Positions 5,794 to 15,287 of a stretch of 64,000 nt of DNA are shown piece after piece. Position 1 is the stretch's first letter. Each line of letters starts with the position of its first letter. Location of the stretch: contig JAVBMP010000072.1 of assembly GCA_031552315.1 (NCBI GenBank), forward strand, positions 1 to 64,000, in the 5' to 3' direction. Below the pieces are notes generated by a model that did not search any database, had not been told where the DNA came from, and saw only the letters and a list, made by a program, of their open reading frames with translations. Made by a program: the position numbers and the translations under genes. Source of the stretch: JAVBMP01 sp031552315 (GTDB taxonomy: Bacteria; Desulfobacterota; Desulfovibrionia; Desulfovibrionales; Desulfovibrionaceae).

Positions 5794-8124
5794 ATGAGTT
5801 GGAGCAATCTGCCAATCAGAAAAAAAATGGCCGTTTACACCTGTGCCGCCCTGCTTATTTTGTTTGTTATGGCCGGGTTGGGCATTTTCCTTACCGAAAA
5901 AGGTAAAAGCACCGCCTCCCTTGCGCTGGAAAAATCTTTTTCCGCAACATCCTTCAGTCAAAGAGAAATTGACCATATGAACTGGACAGCCAGCCTGAAC
6001 ATGTTCATTCATGGCGAATCGGATGGCGAGGGCATTCAGGAAGACGGTCATAAATGCATACTTGGGCAATGGTACTACGGAGAAGAACGCAAGCGCGTGG
6101 AAGTGATTATGCCGGAACTTGCGCCCCTGCTTGAAAAGCTTGAAAAACCCCACCTGGAACTGCACAGGGGGGCGGGCCGGGTAAAAGAGTTGATGGCACA
6201 GGATAAAAAGCTGGAAGCCGTAACGTTTATGAACGAGACAATAATCAGCAATTCCCGTGAAGTTATAGGCCTGCTGGCCCAGCTTGGCAAAAAGGCCCAC
6301 GAGCTTGCTATTGAAGACCGCGACATGTTCATGCAGGCGGGTAAAATGTCTCAGGTCCTTTCATTGATAATTGCCCTGGTATTCACCGTGGTGGGCGCTG
6401 TGGGCAGCTACTTTTTCGCGCGGAACCTTTCCGCCCCGCTGGCCCAAATTGCCGATATGGGCATGAAGGTGCGTTCCGGCAAGCTGGACGCCCACCTGGA
6501 TATTCACCGCAAGGATGAAATTGGGGTTATCGCGGACAACCTTAACGCCATGCTGGATAGCCTTAAGGTGGAACTTGGCTTTTCACGCGGGGTGCTGGCC
6601 GGCATAAGCGCCCCCCTGGCCGTGTGCAACAAAGACGGCAGCATGAAGATGATAAACCAGCGCTTTGCCGCCCTGTGGGGGCGCGCCGGAATTGGCGAGG
6701 AAGATTACCACAAGATGAATTACGCGGAATTCTGTTTTGGTGAAGGCAAACTGCGCACAGAAATGAATGAAGTGCTGGACAGCCGGGCAGAAATTACCGA
6801 TAAAACCCTTACATTTACCAACCGCATGGGTGAACGCCGCCACGTCATGGCCAGCTTTTCTCCCCTTGCCAGTCTGGATGGCGACCTGATGGGCGCCATA
6901 ACCATAATGAGTGACCTTTCGGAATCTTACGCCCAGCAGGAACGCATTGCCACCCTGAATGAAACAATCAACCAGTCGGCCCGCAACGCCCAGGGCATTT
7001 CTCAGGCCCAAAGCGTCGGCTTTGCGGAAATAACAGAGGTGCTGAAGGAAAGTTCCGACGCGGCCCGGCGGCAGAGCGAAACCTCGTTCAATGCCTTGCG
7101 CGGCATTGAAAATATGACCCAAAGCATGGACGATATCGCCCGCAAGGCCGAACAGGCGCGGGAAAGCACAGAAACCACCCGTAGCGAGGCGGCCAACGGC
7201 GCGGATATTGTACGCACCGTAATAGACGGCATTGAACGGGTGTCACGCCAAACCGGCGAACTTGCTCAGGATATTTCCGCCCTTAGCAGCCACGCCCAGG
7301 ATATCAGCAAGGTTATTATCCTTATTGAAGATATTGCCGACCAAACCAACCTGCTGGCCCTGAACGCCGCCATTGAAGCGGCCCGCGCCGGTGAGGCCGG
7401 GCGCGGCTTCGCGGTTGTGGCCGATGAAGTGCGCAAACTTGCGGAAAAAACCATGACCGCCACCCGCGACGTGGTAACCGCCGTGCGCTCCATTCAGGAC
7501 AGCACCCGCAAGAGCGAAGAAACCACCGCCGCGGCGGTGAACCTTACGCAAGAATCCACCGCGCTGGCGGAAAAGTCCGGCAAAAGCCTGGCTAAAATAG
7601 TGGAAATGGCGGATACCGTAGCCAATGAAATTTCCAACATAGCGCAGATAACCCGGGAACAATCACAGGTAAGCTTGCAGGTGCGCGATATTATGAATGA
7701 AATTGGCGCGCTTTCCCAGCGCACGGTTGAATCCATGAACCGTTCAAATGACGGGGTAGTGGTGCTGGCCCGTCAGTCCGGCGAACTTAAGGCGCTTATT
7801 GAAGATATGCGCAATGAACGCCGCGCGACCCAGCGCTTCCTTATATCCAGGCCCACTTCCTTCCAGTTGTCTGTAGGCGGAAAAAGCTGTGAGGCTGCCT
7901 TGCTGGATATAAGCCGCGCCGGGGTGCGTTTGCGCCTGCAGGGCATTGATGACATAAGGCCGGGCGCCCAGGTTGCGCTGGACAATTTTGGCGGGCCTCT
8001 GGGCCGTGTGCTGGGCGGCAAAAACGCCTCTGTAAGCTGGTGCGACGGCAAACAGGTGGGTATTGAATTTAAAAAACCCCTTGAACTGGGTGATGATGAA
8101 CTCAAAAAATTGGCTTTGAATTAG
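5794..8124 (+). CDS. Chemoreceptor with periplasmic CZB, PAS and C-terminal PilZ domains
   Basis: 776-residue methyl-accepting chemotaxis protein. Transmembrane helices at about 13-33 and 186-207 bracket a periplasmic region with the zinc ligands of a chemoreceptor zinc-binding (CZB) domain: H61-x2-W64, C88-x-L-G-x-W93, H120 and H124. A HAMP domain (about 210-263), a PAS domain (about 265-385) and the signalling hairpin (with DQTNLLALNAAIEAARAGE) follow. The last 100 residues form a PilZ-like domain with RR..R at about 673-678 and DISRAGVRL, the usual cyclic-di-GMP motifs. CZB is normally cytoplasmic and PilZ is rarely fused to a receptor, so this protein may join metal or redox sensing and c-di-GMP input to flagellar control. 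GGAGT precedes the start. Terminator at 8136-8186. Confidence 0.9.
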   Translation: MSWSNLPIRKKMAVYTCAALLILFVMAGLGIFLTEKGKSTASLALEKSFSATSFSQREIDHMNWTASLNMFIHGESDGEGIQEDGHKCILGQWYYGEERKRVEVIMPELAPLLEKLEKPHLELHRGAGRVKELMAQDKKLEAVTFMNETIISNSREVIGLLAQLGKKAHELAIEDRDMFMQAGKMSQVLSLIIALVFTVVGAVGSYFFARNLSAPLAQIADMGMKVRSGKLDAHLDIHRKDEIGVIADNLNAMLDSLKVELGFSRGVLAGISAPLAVCNKDGSMKMINQRFAALWGRAGIGEEDYHKMNYAEFCFGEGKLRTEMNEVLDSRAEITDKTLTFTNRMGERRHVMASFSPLASLDGDLMGAITIMSDLSESYAQQERIATLNETINQSARNAQGISQAQSVGFAEITEVLKESSDAARRQSETSFNALRGIENMTQSMDDIARKAEQARESTETTRSEAANGADIVRTVIDGIERVSRQTGELAQDISALSSHAQDISKVIILIEDIADQTNLLALNAAIEAARAGEAGRGFAVVADEVRKLAEKTMTATRDVVTAVRSIQDSTRKSEETTAAAVNLTQESTALAEKSGKSLAKIVEMADTVANEISNIAQITREQSQVSLQVRDIMNEIGALSQRTVESMNRSNDGVVVLARQSGELKALIEDMRNERRATQRFLISRPTSFQLSVGGKSCEAALLDISRAGVRLRLQGIDDIRPGAQVALDNFGGPLGRVLGGKNASVSWCDGKQVGIEFKKPLELGDDELKKLALN

Positions 8125-8135
8125 GTGTGTTATAT

Positions 8136-8186
8136 CCGGTCTTCCGGTTCAGCAAACCCGCTGCACCGGAAGGCCGGCAATTTTTT
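8136..8186 (+). terminator. Intrinsic terminator after the chemoreceptor gene
   Basis: A long stem (8136-8153 with 8160-8177, one bulge and one mismatch; core CTTCCGGT with ACCGGAAG) closes a 6-nt loop and is followed by AATTTTTT. It begins 11 nt after the stop codon at 8124. Confidence 0.85.
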
Positions 8187-8273
8187 GGGCTTGCGCTTTT
8201 TCGTATAAAGCTATATACAGGGTTGCTCGGGCGCTATGAAAGCCAATTTTTTAGCGTTACGTCAATTTTTACG

Positions 8274-8307
8274 GCACAGTCCGGGCAAGGCCCTCTGTGC
8301 TTTTTTT
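8274..8307 (+). promoter_or_regulatory. Terminator-like hairpin in the carB leader (possible attenuator)
   Basis: Stem GCACAG (8274-8279) with CTGTGC (8295-8300), inner pairing GGGC-AA-GGCCC, then seven T residues (8301-8307). It lies 44 nt upstream of the carB start and after a complete terminator for the preceding gene, so it is best explained as premature termination control of carB. Pyrimidine-linked attenuation of carAB is known in other bacteria, but the mechanism here is inference. The 71-codon frame overlapping both hairpins does not look like a real gene. Confidence 0.55.
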
Positions 8308-8351
8308 GTATCCGCCAAACGTCAAGTAGCAACGTCAAATAAAGGATGAAT

Positions 8352-11300
8352 ATGTCCAAGCGCACAGATTTAAAACGCATCATGGTCATAGGTTCCGGCC
8401 CCATTGTTATCGGCCAGGCCTGCGAGTTTGACTACTCCGGCACCCAGGCGGTAAAGGCCCTGAAAGAAGATGGCTATGAAGTCATTCTGGTAAACTCGAA
8501 TCCGGCAACCATAATGACAGACCCGGATCTGGCGGATAGAACCTACATTGAACCCATTGAGCCGGAAACCGTGGCCGCCATTATCCGCAAGGAACGGCCC
8601 TGCGCCATTCTGCCCACCCTTGGCGGGCAAACGGCCCTTAACACCACACTTACCCTGGCCGGTATGGGCGTGCTGGAAGAATGCGGGGTGGAACTTTTGG
8701 GCGCGGACGCCGAAGTTATTGCCAAGGCGGAAAGCCGCGAGCTTTTTGCGGATGTTATACACGGCATAGGCCTGAAAATGCCTGCCTCGTGCATTGCGCA
8801 CAACATGCAGGATGTGCGCGAAATTGCCACCAAAATGCCTTTCCCGCTTATTTTGCGCCCCGGCTTCACCCTGGGCGGGGCAGGCGGGGGCATAGCCTAC
8901 AACATGGAAGACCTGGAATCTTTGGCGTCCCAGGGCCTTGCGGCCAGCATGCGCAGTGAAATTCTTATTGAGCAATCCGTGCTGGGCTGGAAGGAAATTG
9001 AAATTGAAATTATGCGCGATACCAACGATGCCTGCATAATTATTTGCAGCATTGAAAACTTTGACCCAATGGGCGTGCACACCGGAGATTCCATTACCAT
9101 TGCCCCGGCCATGACTTTGAGCCAGGCGGAAATAGACACGGTGTTCGAGGCCTCCAAAAACATCATAAGGGCCGTGGGCATGCGGGCCGGCGGGGCCAAC
9201 ATCCAGTTTGCCATGCACCCGCATACCAGTGAACTGGTGGTTATTGAAATGAACCCCCGGGTTTCGCGTTCTTCCGCCCTGGCTTCCAAGGCCACCGGCT
9301 TCCCCATTGCGCGTATTGCCGCCAAGCTGGCCGTGGGCTACTGCCTGAATGAAATTGTGGATGAAACCAAGCTCAAGCGCGGCATTAACGCCACCCTGGC
9401 GGAATATGAACCGTACATTGAATATGTTGTGGCCAAAATACCCCGCTTCACCTTTGAAAAGTTCCCCGGTTCCAAAGACGAGCTTACCACGTCCATGAAA
9501 AGCGTGGGCGAGGCCATGTCTGTGGGCAAAACCTTCAAGGAAGCCATGCAAAAGGGCCTGCGTTCGCTGGAAGTTGGCGCGGCCGGGCTGGGCATAGAAT
9601 TTTCCGGCAAGCTGCCGGAAAGGGAAGATATTATCGCCAAGCTCCGGGTGCCTAACTCCCGCCGCATTTTCTACATACGCTACGCCATGCTGGCCGGCAT
9701 GAGCATAGAGGAAATAAGCGAATATTCCCTTATAGACCCCTGGTTCCTTAATGAACTTAAAGACCTGGTGGATTTTGAACTGCGCCTGAAAGGCTTTGCC
9801 CTGGCAAATTCCATGACAGCGGATAACGCCGAGCTGAAAAACCTGATGCGCGAAGCCAAGGCCCTGGGCTTTGCCGACCGCCAGCTTGCGGAAATGTGGA
9901 AGCGGCCGGAAAGCGACGTGCGCACCCTGCGCAAGGCCCTTGGCTGCGAGCCGGTTTACCGCCCCATAGCTACCTATGCCGGGCGCGGCACCGAAGGCGC
10001 CTACTACTACACCAGCTACGGCGACGGCTACAGCGCCCACGCCGTGGCGCGGGAACCGGGCGAACGCCGCAAGGTTATCATTTTGGGCGGCGGCCCCAAC
10101 CGCATAGGGCAGGGCATTGAATTTGACTATTGCTGCTCCCATGCCTCTTACGCCCTGCGTGAAATGGGCATAGAATCCATAATGGTCAACTCCAACCCGG
10201 AAACCGTTTCCACAGACTTTGACACCTCTGACCGCCTCTATTTTGAGCCGCTTACCTTTGAAGATGTCATGAACATTGTGGAGCGGGAAAATCCGGAAGG
10301 GGTTGTAGTGCAGTTTGGCGGGCAAACCCCGCTTAACCTGGCCGTGCCCCTTATGCGCGCCGGGGTGCCCATTATCGGCACTTCACCGGACGCCATTGAC
10401 CGGGCGGAAGACCGGGAACGCTTTCAGGCCCTGCTGCAAAAGCTGCACCTGCGCCAACCGGCCAACGGCACGGCCATGAGCCAGTCCGAAGCCGTGCAGG
10501 TGGCGGAAAAAATAGGTTACCCCGTAGTGGTGCGCCCCTCTTACGTGCTGGGCGGCCGGGCCATGATGGTGGTTTATGACGATGAGCAGATGGAAGAATA
10601 CTTCACAGAGACCCTGCGCCGCAAACGCCCGGAACACCCCATACTGATTGACAAATTCCTGGAAAACGCCACAGAAGTTGACGTAGACGCCCTGTGCGAT
10701 GGTGAAAATACCTTTGTGGCCGGCATAATGGAACATATTGAGGAAGCCGGCATACATTCCGGAGATTCCGCCTGCGTGCTGCCCCCGCACACCCTGCCCA
10801 AGGGCATAGTGGATGAAATTGCCCGGCAAACCAAAGCCCTGGCAACGGAATTGAAGGTTGTGGGCCTTATGAACATCCAGTTTGCCGTAAAAGACGGCCT
10901 GGTGTATATTTTGGAAGTAAACCCCAGGGCCTCGCGCACCTCGCCTTTTGTTTCCAAGGCCACCGGCGTGCCCCTTGCCAAAATGGCTACCCGTATCATG
11001 ATGGGGGCCAAAATACCCGACCTGAAGCTGGAAGCTATGCAGCGCGGCGGCTACACATCCGTAAAAGAAGCCGTGTTCCCCTTCAAACGCTTCCCGGGCG
11101 TGGATATTCTGCTTGGGCCGGAAATGAAGTCCACCGGCGAGGTAATGGGCATTGCCCGCAGTTTTGAAGAAGCCTTCATGAAAGGCCAGCTGGCTTCCGG
11201 CCAGGTGCTGCCCAAAAGCGGCAAGGTGTTCATTTCCGTGCAAGACGCGGACAAGCCCGCTGCCGCGCAAGTGGCGCGCCTGTTGCACAGCCTTGGGTTT

Positions 11301-11615
11301 GAAATACTTTCCACCAGCGGCACAGCCAAATTCTTGCAAGAAAACGGCGTGACGGTTACCAGCGTGCTGAAGGTATACGAAGGGCGGCCCAATATTGTGG
11401 ATATTATAAAGAACGGTGACATCGCCCTGGTAATAAACACCACGGCGGGCAAACGCACCGCGCAAGATTCCAAATCCATACGCCAGGCCACCTTGCTTTA
11501 CCAGGTGCCCTACAGCACAACCATGTCCGGGGCCAAAGCCATTGCCCAGGCCATTGCGGATTCCCGCGACCGGGAACTGGCGGTAAAGTCCTTGCAGGAA
11601 TATTACGCCGGGTAA
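8352..11615 (+). CDS. carB: Carbamoyl-phosphate synthase large subunit
   Basis: 1087-residue synthetase subunit that makes carbamoyl phosphate from bicarbonate, ammonia (from the CarA glutaminase) and two ATP, for pyrimidine and arginine synthesis. The two homologous ATP-grasp halves are visible, each opening with a nucleotide-fold motif (IGSGPIVIGQACEFDYSG near 13-30; GGGPNRIGQGIEFDYCCSH near 577-595). The C-terminal 150 residues form the MGS-like allosteric domain (KVFISVQDADKP onward). The length equals family norms. I chose ATG 8352 over 8346 because AAAGG ends 6 nt before it and homologues begin MxKRTDLKKI. carA is not adjacent. A strong terminator follows at 11711-11743. Confidence 0.97.
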   Translation: MSKRTDLKRIMVIGSGPIVIGQACEFDYSGTQAVKALKEDGYEVILVNSNPATIMTDPDLADRTYIEPIEPETVAAIIRKERPCAILPTLGGQTALNTTLTLAGMGVLEECGVELLGADAEVIAKAESRELFADVIHGIGLKMPASCIAHNMQDVREIATKMPFPLILRPGFTLGGAGGGIAYNMEDLESLASQGLAASMRSEILIEQSVLGWKEIEIEIMRDTNDACIIICSIENFDPMGVHTGDSITIAPAMTLSQAEIDTVFEASKNIIRAVGMRAGGANIQFAMHPHTSELVVIEMNPRVSRSSALASKATGFPIARIAAKLAVGYCLNEIVDETKLKRGINATLAEYEPYIEYVVAKIPRFTFEKFPGSKDELTTSMKSVGEAMSVGKTFKEAMQKGLRSLEVGAAGLGIEFSGKLPEREDIIAKLRVPNSRRIFYIRYAMLAGMSIEEISEYSLIDPWFLNELKDLVDFELRLKGFALANSMTADNAELKNLMREAKALGFADRQLAEMWKRPESDVRTLRKALGCEPVYRPIATYAGRGTEGAYYYTSYGDGYSAHAVAREPGERRKVIILGGGPNRIGQGIEFDYCCSHASYALREMGIESIMVNSNPETVSTDFDTSDRLYFEPLTFEDVMNIVERENPEGVVVQFGGQTPLNLAVPLMRAGVPIIGTSPDAIDRAEDRERFQALLQKLHLRQPANGTAMSQSEAVQVAEKIGYPVVVRPSYVLGGRAMMVVYDDEQMEEYFTETLRRKRPEHPILIDKFLENATEVDVDALCDGENTFVAGIMEHIEEAGIHSGDSACVLPPHTLPKGIVDEIARQTKALATELKVVGLMNIQFAVKDGLVYILEVNPRASRTSPFVSKATGVPLAKMATRIMMGAKIPDLKLEAMQRGGYTSVKEAVFPFKRFPGVDILLGPEMKSTGEVMGIARSFEEAFMKGQLASGQVLPKSGKVFISVQDADKPAAAQVARLLHSLGFEILSTSGTAKFLQENGVTVTSVLKVYEGRPNIVDIIKNGDIALVINTTAGKRTAQDSKSIRQATLLYQVPYSTTMSGAKAIAQAIADSRDRELAVKSLQEYYAG

Positions 11616-11710
11616 ACGTGGTAAAAGGCAAAGAGGATAAAGGCAATTGGGGGGAATGATTCCCCCCAAACCCCCTCGGTATGTATCTGGTTAAAATTGT
11701 TGAGTAATAC

Positions 11711-11743
11711 AAAAGGCCGGCTGTTCAAGCCGGCCTTTTGTGT
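11711..11743 (+). terminator. Strong intrinsic terminator downstream of carB
   Basis: Perfect 12-bp stem AAAAGGCCGGCT (11711-11722) with AGCCGGCCTTTT (11728-11739) around GTTCA, followed by T-rich sequence. Being symmetric with A and T flanks it could work in both directions, but the opposing gene ends beyond another repeat at 11926. Confidence 0.9.
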
Positions 11744-11773
11744 TTTGGTGGTTATAGCTGTGTTTCCATTATG

Positions 11774-11926
11774 CGGCCATTGCGCAATGAGAATTTTTGT
11801 TCTTTTACAAGGAGTGCGAGGTCCGTGCGGAGGGAGTATATTCAAGCATATATGACCTTCGCGCGGGACTACGGAACATGGGCACGACGCAGTAAAAGGG
11901 CAAAAAGGCCATTGCGTAATGGCCGC
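11774..11926 (-). repeat. Interspersed ~150-bp palindrome-ended element, copy B
   Basis: Opposite orientation to copy A. The left end CGGCCATTGCGCAATG runs into AGAATTTTTGTTCTTTTAC; the right end is GGCCATTGCGTAATGGCC, followed by CATTA. CATTA also occurs just left of the element (11769-11773), a possible 5-bp target duplication. Lies between two convergent genes and its inner T-runs could terminate transcription from either side. Confidence 0.88.
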
Positions 11927-11927
11927 A

Positions 11928-14900
11928 TTACCCGAAGATAACCATTATTTCCTGCTGTATCAGCAGCATTTGGGTGTTATCATGGCTGATCCATTGCTGA
12001 TAGACCGTGCCGTCATAAGTGATGGTGTTGCCTGGCGTATTGCTCCATGAACTGTCAAGTTGTACGGAATCCTGATTATCGCCGGTAATGCGCAATATAT
12101 GTTCATCCGCAAAGCCCTGGCTTGTGGTATCGCTGCCAAGTTTTTCTGCCTCAAGCCCCTTGATGTCTGTAAAGCCGGTTACATTGGCATTCACCACAAG
12201 TTTGCTGCCCGGCCCCGCCAGGTCAAGCGCCTCAAACCCGCTGATGGTGTTGGAACTGTCCAATAGCTCGCTTAAGGTAATTATGCTGTTGCCAAGGTGC
12301 AGCGCGTCCACGCCGCCGCCGCCGTTCAGGGTGGCGTTTTCTATTGCGCCGTCAAGGTAAAGGTGGTCGTCGCCCGCCCCAAGATCCACCATGCTTCTGA
12401 ATATGGCGCGGGAATTGGCATTGCCGGAAGCCGCAAGGTAAAGCGTATCATTGCCGTCACCCAGGTTCAGGGTGGAGCTGTGCAGGGCGTAGGCGGCGCT
12501 GTTGTCCGCATTTGCCGTAACGGAAACGTAATCGTTGCCGTCTTCGGTTACAAGCGTGCTGCTAAGCACCCCATAGGCCAGGCCATTGCTGGAAGAAGCG
12601 TTTATGCTGACGTTATCATCGCCCTCGCCGCTGTTGACGGTTGACAGGTGAATGCCATGGGCGTTCAGCCTGGCTTCCGCATTGATGCTTATGGTATCAT
12701 CGCCCGCCCCGCCAAGAACGGCGGATGCGCTGTTCAGCCCAAAGCTCATGCCGTTTTGTGAAAGCGCCTCTACGGAAATGCTGTCATTCCCCTCACCGCC
12801 GTCAACAGTGCTGTTAAGCACCCCCAGCGCCGTGCCGGTGTTGGAAGTGGCGCTTATGGTCAAGCTGTCGTCATCATTTCCGGCATTGATGGTTGAAAGG
12901 TATACCCCGTGGGCGTTGCTTTCAGCTTCCGCATTGATGCTTATGGTATCTTTCCCTTTGCCGCCGTCAAAAGCCGTTGCGCCTTGCACCCCAAAGCTCA
13001 TGCCGGTTTTGGAAATTGCTTCGATATAAATATTGTCGTTGCCGCTTCCGGCGTCAAAGCCGCTGTTCAGCAAGCCGTAAGCCGCGCCGGTGTTGGAAGT
13101 GGCGCTTATGCTTACGCTGTCGTCCCCTTCACCGCTTTTGATGGTTGAAAGGTGCGCGCCATGGGCGTTGCCTTTGCCTTCCACCAGGACGCGGATGAAG
13201 TCGTTGCCGGCCCCACCGTCAATTGTGCTGTTAAGCGCCCCATAAGCCAGGGCATTTTGTGAAAGGGCGGTTATGGTTATGCTGTCATCGCCCCTGCCCC
13301 CGTCAATGCCCGACTTGTGCACGCCGTGGGCATTGGCCCAGGCTTCCGCATTTATGGTGACGGTGTCGTTGCCGTTACCGCCGTCAACAGAAGATGAATC
13401 GTTCAGGCCAAAGCTCATATTGGTTCTTGAAATGGCGTCAATTGTGATTTTATCATCGCCGTTTCTGGCAAGCACGGAGGCGTTGTTGCCCATGCCGGTG
13501 GCAACGCCGCTGCCGGATTCCGCCCATACGGAAACCGTATCATCGCCCACCCCGCTGTCAATAACGCTGGCGTAAGCGCCATAGGCCAGGTCAGTTTGGG
13601 AAGCGCCTGTAATGCTGATAGAATCCGCCCCGGCGCCGCTTGTTATGGTGCTCATGTGCGCGGCGTGCGCCTTGCCGGAAACGGTGCGCGCTTCAAAAAC
13701 CAGGGTGTCATTGCCCGCGCCGCTGTCAATGACAGAGTTGTAGCGTGAACCCGTGGCGTCACCGCCGCCGCTGGATATGCCCCTGAAGCTGAGGCTGTCG
13801 TCACCAGATCCGCTTTCAACCTGGGTATGAAAGTTTATGCCATAGGCGTGTGAAGTGGCAGATTCACCTATAAATTCAACGGTATTATTGCCGTTCCCAA
13901 CATTTATCCTGCTGTTCCAGGTGCCTGTGGCCCCATTGTCTTCAGATTGGGCGCGCACGCTCAGCTTGTCATCGCCGCTGCCGCTTTCCAGCCCGGCTAT
14001 GAAAAAACCGAAGGCTTCGTTATTACCTTCCGCAATACCTGTGATGTTGATCTGGTTGTTGCCGTTGCCCGCGTTTACAGTGGCGTTTTGATCCAGCCCC
14101 TTGGCAATGCCCGCGCCAATGCCTGTGCCAATGTCTGTGCCAATGTCTGTGCCGGATGCGCCGGTTATGGCAAGGGTATCATTGCCCGCGTTGGATTGCA
14201 GACTGCCGGAAAAGCCAATGCCCTGGTCAACGGCGTTGTAAAAGTTCATGCTGTCATTGCCGTTGCTGGCGTTAATGTCATGCCGGGCAAAGGCGGCAAA
14301 GCCGTTGCTGTCGCTATGCCATTCACCCCAAAGGATGGAAGCGGGGTTCAGGCTTGGGTCAAGCGCCGCATCCGCGGCATCTTGAGCGGCGGAATCAAAT
14401 TTATTGTCACGGTTGACCACAATTTGCATGATATAAGCTTGGCCGTTCACCGTTACGGTAATATTGCTGTACAGGTTTTCATCCAGCGGCAGGGCGGCCA
14501 GGGCGGCTTTTCCGGCGGCGGTAAGCGCGTAGCTTACACGGCCGGTGGCCGGGTCATATGAAAAAGTGTAGTATTCCGGGTGGTCGCCGGCCGGAGAAAG
14601 CGTTACAGCGGCTGAAGCGCCGCCCGGGACAAGATTTTGGTTGCCGTCAAGCACGCCAAAGCTGAAGTTGTCTGTGGGGGAAGCGCCGCCCACATAAAGC
14701 ACGCCTCTGGCATGGAAGGGGGCCGGGGTAGGGCCGGGAAGCGGATCCGCGTTCGAAATGCCCGCCGGGCCAGTTTGCGCGGCGTTGTTTCCGGCGGCGT
14801 TCAGCAAAATATTGGCGGGCGTTTCCAGGCCGGGGCCGAAGCCGGCGGCATAGCCTTCACGGCCCAGCATGCCCAGGCCTTGCACGCCGGATACCAGGTT

Positions 14901-15287
14901 GCCGGCGTCATCAGTGTATTCGCCCAAGTTGCCGCTGGTGTTTTGGGGTGATGAACCGGACGCGGTCGTCAAATCCATATCCGGGTAAAGGCTGGCCAGC
15001 AGTTCCGCGCCGCCCACAACCGCGCCGTCTGGCGTGACGAAAGAAGGCAGCGTGCTTTCACCAACGGCAAAAAAACCGTCAAGCACCATTATGCCGCCGT
15101 TATCAAGCGTGATAACCAGATTGTTGCCGCTGCGTTCAAAGCTGGCGTTTGAAGGAGAAAACCCGAGTTGCAGCAGACTTCCGGCAACGCTTTCAATGGT
15201 TGCTGTCTGCCCTGTTGCGGGAATGTGGAGCTGAATTGTCCCCTTGGTAATTGTCCCCTTGGTGACCGATGAATTGTTGATTGTCAT
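11928..15287 (-). CDS. Large RTX-type calcium-binding adhesin with 28-residue repeats
   Basis: 1119-residue, very acidic, cysteine-free secreted protein. The N-terminal 100 residues (with LVITLDNGGIMVLDGFF and LPSFVTPDGAVV) resemble the leader module of Desulfovibrio type I-secreted RTX adhesins. Residues about 335-985 contain GxGNDxI/V motifs in repeats that become strictly 28 residues long (12 units, 12415-13418). These predict a calcium-stabilised beta-roll or beta-helix. The C-terminal 90 residues, ending in LLIQQEIMVIFG, look like an uncleaved type I secretion signal. Start set at ATG 15287 with a GGGGGGG ribosome site. No type I transporter genes are in the window. Long AT-rich upstream region (15288-15720). 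It may mediate attachment or biofilm formation. Confidence 0.82.
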   Translation of the reverse strand: MTINNSSVTKGTITKGTIQLHIPATGQTATIESVAGSLLQLGFSPSNASFERSGNNLVITLDNGGIMVLDGFFAVGESTLPSFVTPDGAVVGGAELLASLYPDMDLTTASGSSPQNTSGNLGEYTDDAGNLVSGVQGLGMLGREGYAAGFGPGLETPANILLNAAGNNAAQTGPAGISNADPLPGPTPAPFHARGVLYVGGASPTDNFSFGVLDGNQNLVPGGASAAVTLSPAGDHPEYYTFSYDPATGRVSYALTAAGKAALAALPLDENLYSNITVTVNGQAYIMQIVVNRDNKFDSAAQDAADAALDPSLNPASILWGEWHSDSNGFAAFARHDINASNGNDSMNFYNAVDQGIGFSGSLQSNAGNDTLAITGASGTDIGTDIGTGIGAGIAKGLDQNATVNAGNGNNQINITGIAEGNNEAFGFFIAGLESGSGDDKLSVRAQSEDNGATGTWNSRINVGNGNNTVEFIGESATSHAYGINFHTQVESGSGDDSLSFRGISSGGGDATGSRYNSVIDSGAGNDTLVFEARTVSGKAHAAHMSTITSGAGADSISITGASQTDLAYGAYASVIDSGVGDDTVSVWAESGSGVATGMGNNASVLARNGDDKITIDAISRTNMSFGLNDSSSVDGGNGNDTVTINAEAWANAHGVHKSGIDGGRGDDSITITALSQNALAYGALNSTIDGGAGNDFIRVLVEGKGNAHGAHLSTIKSGEGDDSVSISATSNTGAAYGLLNSGFDAGSGNDNIYIEAISKTGMSFGVQGATAFDGGKGKDTISINAEAESNAHGVYLSTINAGNDDDSLTISATSNTGTALGVLNSTVDGGEGNDSISVEALSQNGMSFGLNSASAVLGGAGDDTISINAEARLNAHGIHLSTVNSGEGDDNVSINASSSNGLAYGVLSSTLVTEDGNDYVSVTANADNSAAYALHSSTLNLGDGNDTLYLAASGNANSRAIFRSMVDLGAGDDHLYLDGAIENATLNGGGGVDALHLGNSIITLSELLDSSNTISGFEALDLAGPGSKLVVNANVTGFTDIKGLEAEKLGSDTTSQGFADEHILRITGDNQDSVQLDSSWSNTPGNTITYDGTVYQQWISHDNTQMLLIQQEIMVIFG
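12415..13418 (-). repeat. Twelve 84-bp repeats in the adhesin gene with higher-order order
   Basis: Units of 28 codons (one of 27) carry a GxG(N/D)D turn and begin with MSFG (M), NAHG (N) or xAYG/TALG (A). In protein order they run M-N-A, N-A, M-N-A, M-N-A, A. The M-N-A block therefore recurs as a 252-bp higher-order repeat, indicating growth by unequal exchange of multi-unit blocks. Confidence 0.8.

Larger units (their letters stand above)
11616..11927. other. Convergent intergenic region between carB and the RTX-type adhesin
   Basis: 312 bp without a gene. It holds a short GGGGGGAATGATTCCCCCC fold-back (11650-11668), the terminator at 11711-11743, and copy B of the interspersed element (11774-11926), whose end abuts the stop codon of the adhesin gene. 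Confidence 0.8.

Noticed and set aside
8127..8342. 71-codon frame between the chemoreceptor and carB
   Set aside because: It overlaps two terminator-like hairpins and has no convincing ribosome site; not counted as a gene or leader peptide.
8370..10325. 651-codon minus-strand frame opposite carB
   Set aside because: Shadow of carB; similar antisense frames occur opposite most long genes here.
12415..13418. CRISPR-like array
   Set aside because: The regular 84-bp spacing is in-frame coding repeats without distinct spacers.
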